Shown: one piece after another, positions 35,185 through 45,680 of the stretch | Numbering within the stretch: position 1 is the first letter of the stretch | Layout of the letters: every line of letters begins with the position of its first letter | Assembly (NCBI GenBank): GCA_950295325.1 | Contig: OX485808.1 | Span: 12,962,501 to 13,026,500 of the forward strand | DNA from: Polytrichum commune | Taxonomy: Eukaryota; Streptophyta; Polytrichopsida; Polytrichales; Polytrichaceae | Direction: 5' to 3' | Length of the DNA stretch: 64,000 bases | Position numbers and translations under genes: made by a program | The notes under the pieces: model-generated | The model's input: only the letters and a program-made list of their open reading frames with translations | Databases searched by the model: none | What the model was told of the DNA's origin: nothing

Positions 35185-35911
35185 GTTTCTGAATTATATA
35201 AATATAAATATAAGCAATTGTGAAGAGTCCTTATGAGAGAATACCATTCATAAAATTGCACACCCAATCAAAACTTTATTCAATATCAAGTTTACAAATC
35301 ACGAGTGAATATGAATCAATGTAACTGGATGTGTAGTTTTTATCATTCATATTATGTTGTATTTCATCCGTTAACGTTTATAGAGTCAGATTTACAAAGA
35401 AGGGAATACCATTTTGTTAACATTTAACACGTTTAACATTTATAGTGTGCAATATGTGGGGAGTAGAAGAAAGTTAACATTTAGAGATGTTGAGGATCAC
35501 GTGTACAACCGATATAACTATTGCAATATTGTGCTCAACTTTAGTTAACTAGATATAACTATAGTTGACTACATTTTGTGGCATACCAAAATTAGAATAA
35601 ATATAGGTAACTACATTTTGGCAAGACATATCACAAACAACTATAGGTAACTTGAACTTAGCACTTGGATGTGATAACAACGATGTGAAAGAACGATGTG
35701 GCCTCACGAGAGGCGAGAACCTTGGTTAGCCTCCCATAGACTTCTTCTCGATTATGGAGCAAAAGCCTCATGGAGTATGAACATTGCACTAAGATCCATA
35801 AACCTCATACAATATACAAGTTTTGTATGAAAAAATGATGGCTTTATTTACATCTCCAACGGTTACAAAATTGGTATGATTCAAAATTGCTGCAAAAAAA
35901 ATTAAAAAAAT
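35185..35911. other. No gene; fragment of the second pogo family
   Basis: 35380-35480 (TTTATAGAGTCAGATTTACAAAGAAGGGA...) resembles 54400-54470, the subterminal part of the second pogo family. The rest is plain AT-rich sequence, probably including the 3' flank of the kinase gene. Confidence 0.5.
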
Positions 35912-37828
35912 CTATTTTGCAGTGTCATGGAAGCACATTGTCGGGTTAACCATGTTGTATGGAGGGGACTTCAAAATGTTCACTACGTGTGTGATGGTTG
36001 ACCTTTCCGCTGGATTGGTCTTCGTCAATGAATCCAATGCTAACTCAAACCGCATATTCAAGCCATTTGGATCATTGTTTAGCTGAAACAAGGGGGAAGT
36101 CGCATCCCTGGCATAAATCTTCTTTGCCAAAGCACCCACTGAGAAGGACTCCGAGAGAAACGTGTGCCTATGTTTCCGAGCCATCCTCACCGGAGAGGTG
36201 GATGTTCCACGCTGCCCTCGTACATGGAATAATTCTGGACCAACACAGTTGTATTTTGCTTTGTGTTTGTTCATCTCATCCACTGAATCTCTTCCATAGT
36301 TGGAGGGTGCGTCTTCACCTCCCCAGGATGCCATGCCCCAATCACACACACCAATGTAAACCGTGTTATCACGGTCTTGTGGGAAATGCAGCATGACATT
36401 GTTGGGATTAAGGTCATTGTGCAACACGTCATGCTTGTGCACTACATCCACAATGCACATTAGAGCCCATGCCAAATAAGCTCGATGCCTTCGATATACA
36501 ACCAACCGTTTCCGTGCTTCAAAGTCTGCCCCAGGCATTTGAAGGATTGTGCGCTTGTGGGTTTCCGGAACGCTGAAGTCATAGACCCTCATGTTCTTCA
36601 AGGAGCCTCCATTCCACCACATCGAATAGGATTTGTATGTTTTCATATTGAGGTATTGTAGCTTGATTACCCCAGGATGATCTACTGGACACGCCAATGC
36701 TTCAATTGAACGCTCCTTTCGGTTCTCCAGACTATTCGTGGCCTTCATGGTCTTCCCAGCCCACTCTATCCAGCTAGGGATGAATGATGCTCCATGAATT
36801 GTGACTCTCCGCACCACTCCGAAGGTCCCTTGGAAGATTTCCTTATCCAAGGCTTTGATCTCCGCATTCCTAGGCAACCATATGACACCCTGCCGGCCCT
36901 AAGTGGCAATGTTGTCTGCCATCTGCCTGTCAATAAAAATGGGAAGGTTGCGGGCGGATGTTCCTTTTGCTGCTATTACGCCTCTTTTCCAATTCTCTAG
37001 CTTCATGTACAGCTCGGACTTCCTGCCACTACTATTTCCCTCGCCAGGATGCAGAGCATCATATGCCATTGTTGGATTGTAGATTGCTTCCCTGGCTTGT
37101 TGTTCAATCCAGGTGTCCCAATCGTTCATGCCCCTAGCTTCTTCAAACTCCGGTCCAGCCGTGGCTTCCGTGAGAATAAGCATCAATTCGTTCCTCACCA
37201 ACTCTAAATCCTTTGTACCATCATTGAGGTATTTTTTTTCCAAATAAACCATGCTGTTATTTCTAAACCACTCCAACAGCACGACCCTACAATGGTTTCG
37301 AGCCTCATCGATCCGCGGGTCGCGTTTGCCTCTATTTTTCTTTTTCCTCGATTGCGAACCTGATACCGCGGACCCCTCCTCCGTTCCTTCCGAAACTGCT
37401 GGGCGGATCTGTCCCCGTCTTTCACCATGCTCCGAACCCTGAGGTACATCACGTGCAGGGCTCTCCGGTCTTGATGTCTGCTGTGTCGGAGATCGTGGTG
37501 GCACGGACTCACCACGAGTGGCTGCATTTATATCTGTGGAACTGCCTGAGCTTGGTCCCCTTCCTGTTCTCCCTCTAAGGCCACTATTTCCCCGACTCCC
37601 ACGTGTTCCACGGCTTCCACGTGTTTGGTTGCCTCCTGAATGACCAACAACAAAGAACTCTTCGCCAAACCGAAAAGGATCTGGACGTGGGGGACGGGCT
37701 GCAGTACTTCCACTTCCGGCATCGCTTCCCGTACCCTTTCCAGTATACGCAGATGGAGTGCGTTGGAGCCAAGCACGGTGCACCCTCGTATCCTCGTCTT
37801 GGTAAGGAGCAATGTCCTCCCCCTCCAT
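35912..37828 (-). pseudogene. Protein-kinase-domain gene carried by the hAT, one nonsense codon
   Basis: One frame runs from ATG 37826-37828 to TAG 35912-35914, interrupted by TAG at 36899-36901. The N-terminal half is Gly/Ser/Arg-rich, with TRGSRGTRGSRGNSG and a basic patch KKKNRGKRDPR, then a helical domain (RNHCRVVLLEWF to RQMADNIAT). The kinase domain follows: loop FQGTFGVV, Lys in EWAGKTMKA, catalytic loop HNDLNPNNVML (HRD with Asn for Arg, catalytic Asp kept), DWGMAS for DFG, and GPELF for APE. Key catalytic residues are present, so it could be active if the TAG were read through or absent. The frame after the TAG (GRQGVIWLPRN) joins smoothly into the kinase fold, so it was probably one protein; alternatively two separate genes, the second from ATG 36877. 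Why a hAT would carry a kinase is not known to me. Confidence 0.8.
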
Positions 37829-38109
37829 CGTGAAAAAAACCGCGTGAGTGAGTGAATGTAGAAATGAGTGAGTGAATGTAGAAATCAGCAAGTGAATCTG
37901 GAAAAAAAATTGCGAGGGTTCCCCCACAATTTGCCCTGCCCTCCCAAACCCCCTGAGACCCGCGCGGTGCCGCTGTCCTTGGGACGGCAACAAGGTCTCG
38001 GGTCCCTTTGTGGTGGGAGGAGAGGAAAGTGAGGGGAACTAAAGCCCCACGGCTTTATATAGGCAAAGCGGTGCACAATCATTATGGGATCCCGGTCGGA
38101 TTTGACATG

Positions 38110-38530
38110 GGGCACGAAAAGGACGTATGGGGAGCGTGGGAACGCGGAGGCGGACGGAGGGAACGAGTGGGCGGACGTAGGGGAACTCGGGCGGACGGGA
38201 GGGAACGTGGGGCAGACTGGAGGGGAACGTGTGGCGGACGGGAGGGGAACGCGGGGCGGACTGGAGGGAACGGGAGGGAACGTGAACGCACGGAGGGGAA
38301 CGTGGAGCGGACGGGTGGGGAACGTGAGGCGGACGGGAGGGAACGGGTTGAAGGGGGGCAGGGGAACAACGTGGAATTGCGGCCATGTATTTTCTGGCAG
38401 TAGAAATATTATTGCATATTCATGTAGACTTTATTACCTATCCATGGATACCAAGAACTCATTTTTTGGACTTCATATGAATTTTTGAGAGCCAAAAAAC
38501 GGACACTATGTCTAAACTTTAAAAAAAAAG
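38110..38530 (+). repeat. G-rich array 2 plus 170-bp partner segment
   Basis: Array 38120-38360 has units near GGGAACGNGGGGCGGACGGGAG, less G-dense than array 1. The partner segment 38361-38530 matches 35013-35184 closely, including the ending A run. Confidence 0.88.
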
Positions 38531-39128
38531 TGTAAATGACCGAGTTCACACTATGGCCGTCCAAGTCGAGAGGCCGTGCGATTGAGTGGCCCAACTTTGT
38601 TGAGAGTCCAAAGAAATGAACTGAAAATAGCCAATAAAATATAGTAAGGATAGCCTTAGTTGGGCATAGTGTGAAGCCTCCAAAGGCCAAGCGCAAAGTC
38701 CAAACCTTTGGCCATGAACTCCCACGGCCTCTCGGCTTGGATGGCCAAAGTGTGAAGCCTCCAAAGGCCAAGCCCAAAGTCCAAACTCAAAGGAGCATGC
38801 CACTTTATTCCTTGCTCAAAATAACCCCTCCAATCTAACGGCCAAGATCTTGTCAATGATTGATTATTTTAATGAAAAAAAAGTTCGGCCTCTCGACGGA
38901 AGTTTGGGTTGAGCATTTTGCTATACCCAAACTTTGCTCGAGAGGCCGAACTCTTGGCGCCATAACTTCCTAAAAGTGTTGCCACCTAGGCTCTTTTGGA
39001 GGCGACGTCCTTTGGACTTCGGCCTCTAGTGTGAAGGCCGAGAGGACGGACTTTGGGCATTTCAGCATTTTCATTGGTCCAAATGTTGAACCTCTCAAAG
39101 TTTGGCCATATTGTGAACCGGCCCTTAG
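38531..39128. mobile_element. Candidate MITE with imperfect terminal inverted repeats
   Basis: Left end ATGACCGAGTTCACACTATGGCC and the complement of the right end, AGGGCCGGTTCACAATATGGCC, match over about 22 bp with a few changes, then both run into GAGAGG. TA occurs at both outer edges. The interior repeats GTGTGAAGCCTCCAAAGGCC twice. No coding capacity; superfamily uncertain. Confidence 0.55.
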
Positions 39129-40185
39129 ATTTGCAATACATGTCTTATTCTTTTTTTGGCACAAATTGAAAATTCAAATTGAAAATACAACCAACCCAGC
39201 CGAAACAGCGCAGCCTAAGTGGAAATCTATAAATAATGCTCATTTGAGGCCTATCCTTCCAAGTAGGGACTAAGTTGCTACGGGTCACAATAAGACCTTT
39301 GACCCCCCAAATCAAATCAAATTTGTTAAGAATGTCATGGTAGGCCACGTCCGACCTTTTTTTCCAAGTCCCTAAGCATATGTTTCCATTCAATCCTCCC
39401 ATAATCTGATTTGTAATACATGTCATAAAAGCTAATGCAATTATTGTTTTGAAGTCTACCATCAAATGATATGTAAGATCGTATGTTCACATGTGGTTGG
39501 TTCTTTTTATATACCAGTTTAAGCCAATACTAAAATAAAATAAACCTTATCCTATAAAATCTAGTGACACTACCATACAAGTTAGTAGAGATGTTGTATA
39601 TTTTTTTTAATTATTCTATATATTTACATAACTACAACTTATAATTCTGTGAAGAATATGTATACATAATACAACAAAGTTCAAATCAATACCTCTTTTG
39701 TGCACTCACATATACTCATACGGATTTAGTATAGTGCACCCCCCCAATTGATCACTAATGTGGGCCACATTAAATTTAAGCCCACACCAATTCCCTAGTT
39801 TAATATCAATGTGGACCAGATTAATTTGCTTTTCTATAATGTTCTAATTTGTGTAAGGTGTTGGTAAGATATCTTTATGAAGCCTATGGGAACTCGGGGG
39901 ATGCACTCTACATTATGTTTGAGAATCACGTGCGTTCATGACCCCTTCTAAAAACCCCAATGTATACCATAAGCTATATGTCTAAGTAGAGATTGTGCCA
40001 ACTTGAAGTAGTCCTCGCGATTTGCGAACGTTTATCTTTCGCTGTAGGCATCGTAAAAAAAAGCAGGTGGGTTCGTTGGAAAGCTGGGAACCTAAACCCT
40101 CAAACCATGTATGGAAACACTTCTACATGAGTGTGAGAACAAAACAATGACACATATGTGGTAGCAATTTGGAATGACGTAGACG
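39129..40185. other. No recognisable gene
   Basis: AT-rich sequence within the hAT element; no open frame with a known motif (the longest, 39145-39465 minus, has none) and no element ends seen. Confidence 0.4.
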
Positions 40186-40221
40186 TAGGGTTTAGGGTTT
40201 AGGGGTTTAGGATTTAGGGTT
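40186..40221 (+). repeat. Second interstitial telomere-like tract
   Basis: TAGGGTTTAGGGTTTAGGGG followed by TTTAGGATTTAGGGTTG: about five units of TTTAGGG, slightly degenerate. It directly abuts the 81-bp repeat array. Confidence 0.75.
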
Positions 40222-40530
40222 GTGAGACCATATGAACCACAAAGGTTGAAACACAAATATGTACTTTGTTGAATTAAAATGACATTCGAATGCGTGTGGG
40301 TTGTGAAACCATACGAACCACTAAGGTTGAAGCACAAATATGTGATTTGTTGAATGAAAATGGCATTCGGATGCCTGAAATGCGTTGTGAAACCATATGA
40401 ACCACAAAGGTTGAAACACAAATATGTACTTTGTTGAATTAAAATGACATTTAAATGCGTGTGGGTTGTCAAACCATACGAACCACTAAGGTTGAAGCAC
40501 AAATATGTGATTTGTTGAATGAAAGGACAA
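40220..40530 (+). repeat. 81/84-bp tandem repeat with alternating A-B-A-B types
   Basis: Units start at 40220, 40301, 40385 and 40466. Units 1 and 3 (ATATGAACCACAAAGG, GTACTTTGTTGAATTA) resemble each other more than units 2 and 4 (ATACGAACCACTAAGG, GTGATTTGTTGAATGA), so the array grew as dimers of about 165 bp. Confidence 0.85.
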
Positions 40531-40742
40531 CCCATCAAATATAGAAGCTTCAAAGAGGTATCAAAGAGGTTTCCAATGCGGGTGTCGGGGGGACTTTTTC
40601 AAAAAGTACAACTAACTTTTTGACTTCACCAACTTTCTTTTTATTCCTATTGTGTTGTCTTTATCTTACCAACGAGAATTGGATCCTCTACATCTTGGAT
40701 TACATCAAATATTGTAAATTTCATAAAGTCCTTTGAGCTCAG

Positions 40743-40750
40743 TATATAAG
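40743..40750 (+). promoter_or_regulatory. TATA box for the 184-codon gene
   Basis: TATATAAG lies 42 bp before the ATG at 40792, a normal distance for a short 5' leader. Confidence 0.6.
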
Positions 40751-40791
40751 TAGAGCATTTAGACTCATACATATAACGAGGGTAGAGTATC

Positions 40792-41346
40792 ATGGATAGG
40801 ATGGGAGAGAAGAAAGACATGTTTGAAGGTTTAGGATGTGATGAGGAGATAGAAAATTTAGGTGAACCCGATATTCCATTCAATCCATCACCCGAGCGTG
40901 AGAGAGATGAGAGAAGTGCTAGAGATCGATTTCGTGATGACTATGTCATGACCCCCTTCTCACAATCTACACAAGCATGGAAGTTGAGGGTGGAGGAGGA
41001 CCAACGACGATATGCGGCGAAATTCGAGATCAATGCAGTGGAGAAGGACCTAACAAAAAGCGTGGGTGGATATCTAAATGATGTGGTTGATTTGAGCGTG
41101 GATATTTGGGTGAAGCCCGGGGATGTGGATGACAATTCAATCGACATTGAAGATGTCAAGGTAGCGGGAGAATCTTCAAGGACTTTGCCTTTTCGTAAGA
41201 AGAGGAGAGGATTATCGCATCATCGGCTACCATTGAAGGAACGGATGAAAGACCGAACGATTAGCTATGTTGATTTACTTCGACCGAATCCTCTCCCAAA
41301 AATGGACCCTCGACGGAAGCCACAAGCATCTACGAGGTTGCCATGA
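40792..41346 (+). CDS. Hypothetical 184-aa protein within the hAT element
   Basis: An intact frame from ATG to TGA encoding an acidic N-terminus (DEEIENLGEPD), a charged helical middle (RERDERSARDRFRDD, WKLRVEEDQRRYAAKFE), and a basic C-terminus with RKKRRG, a likely nuclear localisation signal. A TATA box precedes it and AATAAA lies about 100 bp after the stop, so it looks like a complete small transcription unit. No family is recognised. It could be an accessory protein of the element or a captured or degenerate host gene. Confidence 0.6.
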   Translation: MDRMGEKKDMFEGLGCDEEIENLGEPDIPFNPSPERERDERSARDRFRDDYVMTPFSQSTQAWKLRVEEDQRRYAAKFEINAVEKDLTKSVGGYLNDVVDLSVDIWVKPGDVDDNSIDIEDVKVAGESSRTLPFRKKRRGLSHHRLPLKERMKDRTISYVDLLRPNPLPKMDPRRKPQASTRLP

Positions 41347-41442
41347 CGGAAGTCAAGTTGACGGAATGAAGTGGAATATTAAATCGTGCATGGTTTGTTC
41401 ATGTATGTGATTTATAAAGGGCATTTGTACCGTCGTCGCAAT

Positions 41443-41448
41443 AATAAA
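41443..41448 (+). terminator. Polyadenylation signal AATAAA
   Basis: AATAAA followed by a T-rich stretch and TTGTACAATATGTTGTACC, 97 bp downstream of the stop of the 184-codon gene. Confidence 0.5.
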
Positions 41449-41706
41449 GTTATTACTTGTACAATATGTTGTACCACTTCTATGATATATATTTTTTATA
41501 AAATTTCAACCAACCGCTTATTATTGCATACTTCTATGTGGTGATAATTTGTTGGTCATCATACTACTTGTTTACTTTGTTGCTTGAGGGATCCTTCATT
41601 AGTTTTGTGTGAATAAGTACACCGGTTATGATATTTAGTGTCACATATATTATTTGCGAAGGGCCTAAGTTAGATGGGGTGCGGATGGGGGGACGCGGGA
41701 ATGTGC

Positions 41707-42590
41707 AGTACAAATATTATTGCATATTCATGTAGAGGACTTCATTACCTATCCATGGATACCAAGAACTCATTTTTTGGACTTCATATGAATTTTTGAG
41801 AGCCAAAAAACCGAGACTATGTCCAAACTTCCAAAAAAAGTTAAAAAGTGCAGATTCAAGGGGAACGCGGGAGCGGACGGATGGGAACTCTAAAGCGGAC
41901 GTAGGGGAACATGGAGCGGACGAGAGGGAACGTTGGAGCGGACGTAAGGGAACATAGGGCGGACGGAGGGGAACATGGGAGCGTACGGAGGGGAGCGGAC
42001 GGGGGGAACGCGGGAGCGGACTGAGGGGAACGGACGGAGGGGAACATGGGGCGGACGTACGGGAACGAGGGGGCGGACGTAAGGGAACGGGTGCGGACTC
42101 GGACGGGGGGGGGGGGACGGGTGCGCACGGGGTCGGGAACGGGTGCGGACTGGGGGGGAACGGGCGCGGACGGTCGGGAACGGGTGCGGACTGGGGGGGA
42201 ACGGGCGCGGACGGTCGGGAACGGGTGCGGACTGGAAGGGGAACGGGTGCGGACTGGAGGGGAACGGGCGCGGACTGGGAGGGGAACGGGTGCGGACTGG
42301 GAGGGGAACGGGTGCGGACTGGGAGGGGACCGCGGGCGGACGGGGAGGGGAACGGGTGCGGACTGGGAGGGAACGGGTGCGGACTGGGAGGGGAACGCGG
42401 GCGGACGGGGAGGGGATCGGGTGCGGACGGGGGCGGGAACGGGTGCGGACTGGGAGGGGAACGGGAGCGGACGGGAGGGAACGGGTGCGGACTGGGAGGG
42501 GAACGGGCGCGGACGGTAGGGAACGTGTGCGGACTGGGTGGGGAACGGGTGCGAACAGGGTGGGAACGGGGAGCGGATGGAGGGGTATAT
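41707..42590 (+). repeat. 170-bp partner segment followed by G-rich array 3
   Basis: 41707-41845 is the third copy of the partner segment, preceded by a short G-rich piece. 41864-42590 is the longest array, built of GGGAACGGGTGCGGACTGGGAG-type units, more regular than array 1. Its open frames on both strands are compositional, not genes. The array leads into 42590-42860, which has a hairpin GGATCCCTTTTTTGGGATCC (42697-42716) and AGCGGGGTGCTCG twice (42671 and 42849). Confidence 0.88.
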
Positions 42591-43019
42591 AAGTGGAGGG
42601 GACCACTTACATACCCCACTCCACTCCTTGTGGGCGCCCGGACGACCCTCCTCTACTACAGAGTGCGGGGTAGCGGGGTGCTCGGAGGAGTTTAGGATCC
42701 CTTTTTTGGGATCCTTTTATACTCTTTTTACTGACCTGTTTGTGGGTGTGATCCACGTGGACCCGTTCCCTTGTGACGTGGCATATTGCCTTTTTGGCAT
42801 ATTCCTTATGACGCGCCCAGTCAACTGGCCTCTGCGTGAGCACTGGTAGCGGGGTGCTCGAAGGGTGTGCTGAATTTTTGAACTTTAATTTTTAACGACA
42901 TTTTTGAACTAATTCCATAGCAACACTATTTTGAAGTGTATGCTTGGATGTTTTGTAGCACTATTATGAAGTGCAATTAGTAATTTAAAAATTAGAGTTC
43001 TAGATTAGAATTAGAAACT

Positions 43020-44995
43020 ACAATTTGGGTGGATACGGCAAGTGAAGGATTTCCAGACATGGCAAGTGGAGGATCTGGAGACATGGCAAGTGCAAGTGGA
43101 GGATCTGGGGACATGGCAAGTGGAGGATCAGGTTGTCACAGATCACATGTACGCAAGGCCGCTGGGTTGGAGTGGAATGTTTATGATGACAACACCCAAA
43201 AAGCCAGGGCAGGTTGGGAGAATGTACAACAACCGTGGTCAGCGAAGACTGCAATGCAGTATGTGGGCTTCCCTCACTTTGATCGGTTGTGGCCAAGACC
43301 TTGTCACGAGCGATATTGCAAGGCCATCAGTGCGAGTTATATGCAGCTTGATGACGTGGAGGCAAAATGAAGATTCCTAACGATACTTAGAAGTATCTCC
43401 AATTTGGATAGATGGCCCAAGAGTGCAATACCAAAGACGGTGGCGTGTATGATGTATGCGGAGCACGTGTTGCGAGTTAGGGTGAATTGGTCAAGTTTGG
43501 CTGTTCTGCATAATCAAAAATTTGGGGTATTGGAATTGCATTCACTAAATGCACAGTTCCAGATATTCCATACACTCCCGTTCCGGAGTGGTTCAGGAGG
43601 AATCCTCGACTAGTGGATGAGCCTGGGGCCCCAATTCCAGAGGGTCGGGAACCAAAAAAGTCACAAGCTCTGGAAGTATGTATGAGGAATGAAGTAATGC
43701 GAGGAAAGATAGAGGCTTTGCAAAAGGAGGTGGTGGACATCCAACAACAACTTCAAGTGGTCAATGAAGTGGTTGTTGATCACGAAGCCAAGATTGGCGG
43801 ACTGGAGGAGCAGAATGCAAGGTTGAAGAAATTCCTGTTGGATGCGATTGTGGAGCGCAAGAATATAAGGACAAGCACATTGTTTGCTATGGCCAAGGCT
43901 CGTCAATTTGAAGGTGAGTTTGAGAGCATCCAGAAGGAATGGAACCGCAATCAGAGAATGCGGAACATGATGCTCACGTCATGGCCAGAAGACGAGCATA
44001 TGTACCCTAGTAGGTGGGATATAACTAATGAGTGAACATTGCCAAACGGGAGCATCGATTGGCGTCAAGTGACCGACCCAGATCACCATTGGGATATGAC
44101 CCAACTGCATGAATATCCATTCCGCATGAGGGGTGAGTTGTTACGGCCAAATCCACATACAATGGTCTTCGATTGAACCGCGTGTACGATTTGCCAATCT
44201 CCATTTGGGCCGGAAGGATGCTATCAAGTTGGATCATGTGGGGCCCAATTCCATCCGCAATGTCTAATAGGGAATATGATCAAGAAACGCCAATGTCCTC
44301 ATTGCAGATCACCCTTCCACCCTCGTTTGTACCTCCAATTTGGCCTTCGGGATTACATGCCTAACGACTGGGTATTAAAGCCATGGGACTTTCCCTTCGA
44401 TCTTCAAGAGTTTGATGGGGAGAATGTTGAGTGGAGTTGGTTATACAATTGTGCCAAAGTTGAGCTATGACACGAGAACAGAGATGGCGACTGGACACGG
44501 AATGCACGTCAAATTTTGTATGTTGCAGACGAGTTGTATCCCAACAAGCCCCCCGATCATGGCTTGAAAATATTTTTGTACCAAACTCTTGAATGACATT
44601 GGGATACAACCAGCAGACAATTAAAGAGAGGCATTCAGCCTCCTTGGTACAATGCAGCAGGTCTCGAATCAGTATCGGAGCATGATTTGGAAGAAGATGC
44701 AGATGACATGCCTACGGAACGGAATCCGAGATATGAATTGCAGTTAGAGGTGGGGTACCACAAGAACATGCTGCAGTTGGCTGCAATTGATGCACTCTTG
44801 CATAGAATTGCGGATGATATGGTATTGAGATGGCTAAATGGTGGGCCTAGACCACGTAATGTCGTTCCATTGTCTCCTGGTAGTCGTCTATACCTCATCC
44901 GTGGAACAACGCGAAGTATGGAAGCGGGGGAATCATCTCGAGCACGACGAGGATCTACTTCAGCTAGAATAGACCTCGATTCAAATTCGGATTAG
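43020..44995 (+). pseudogene. RING-finger/coiled-coil gene, heavily interrupted
   Basis: A single protein can be followed through the frames: an N-terminal part (LGWSGMFMMTTPKKPGQ to WIDGPRVQYQRRW), a frameshift near 43445, then one frame from about 43450 to 44995. That frame holds VPEWFRRNPRLVDEPG, a coiled coil with MRGKIEALQKEVVDIQQQL (43680-43900), a RING-like zinc finger CTICQSPFGPEGCYQVGSCG...FHPQC...CPHC (44185-44330), and an acidic/Ser-rich tail ending at TAG (44993-44995). It is interrupted by TAA (43377), TAG and TAA between 43450 and 43525, and TGA four times (near 44033, 44174, 44468 and 44594). RING proteins usually act as E3 ubiquitin ligases. Similar RING accessory genes accompany plant transposons, but I infer rather than know a link to this hAT. 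Confidence 0.7.
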
Positions 44996-45680
44996 GCATT
45001 TTTGTACCATGTTTAGAAAGTTGTATAGGAACGGAGGAAGACTTTGGACACAATGAACATATTTCATGTTCAAAGAATATATAATATAAAGAGGATTTAC
45101 CGACAAGTTGTCATTTCTAAGATCGTGTAAAAGATAGCATATGGATGCCACATGTTTTAATGTTATTCGAAACTTTTAAAAACTTACTTGAATATTAGTA
45201 ATTCATATGATAGTCTAACCAAAAGTACTATTGACTACATAGTCAATATTGAATACCACATAAAGATATAATTATATAAAACGGATAGAAAGGTCCTCAA
45301 AAAGAGTATGTCACCAACAAAGCAATAGGGGATTGCATTATTTATAAAAGCATTTTCTTTAAGAAGCTCAATAAATAAATATAAAACTCCATTCACAGTA
45401 AGAATAATATAAAATAGTAATTAATAAAGGCATAACATGTTGTTGGAGATTAATTGCAATGCTAAGTTGACAACCATATTGTATTTTAAAATTTTAAAAA
45501 AACATGCAATAAATAATTTTATTACTATAATAAAATGATACAACTTCGAAGATAACGTTCGTTTTGTGGTCTAAATGTCTTACCGAAGGCCCTAAGGTTG
45601 TAACTTGTATCAATTTGGACGTAAGTAATAAATTATGGGAGTACGTGGGAGCACCAAAATACCGCATTTGTGCAAAACCA
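44996..45680. other. No recognisable gene; AT-rich spacer
   Basis: The convergent 3' flanks of the RING pseudogene (plus) and hAT transposase (minus) meet here. No motifs seen. The transposase frame stays weakly open past its TAA at 45681 with further stops. Confidence 0.45.

Noticed and set aside
36877-37993. Start of the kinase-gene product at the upstream codon near 37993
   Set aside because: The first 55 residues are of leader-like composition from GC-rich sequence; the Met at 37826-37828 begins the acidic MEGEDIAPYQDED segment and is the better start.
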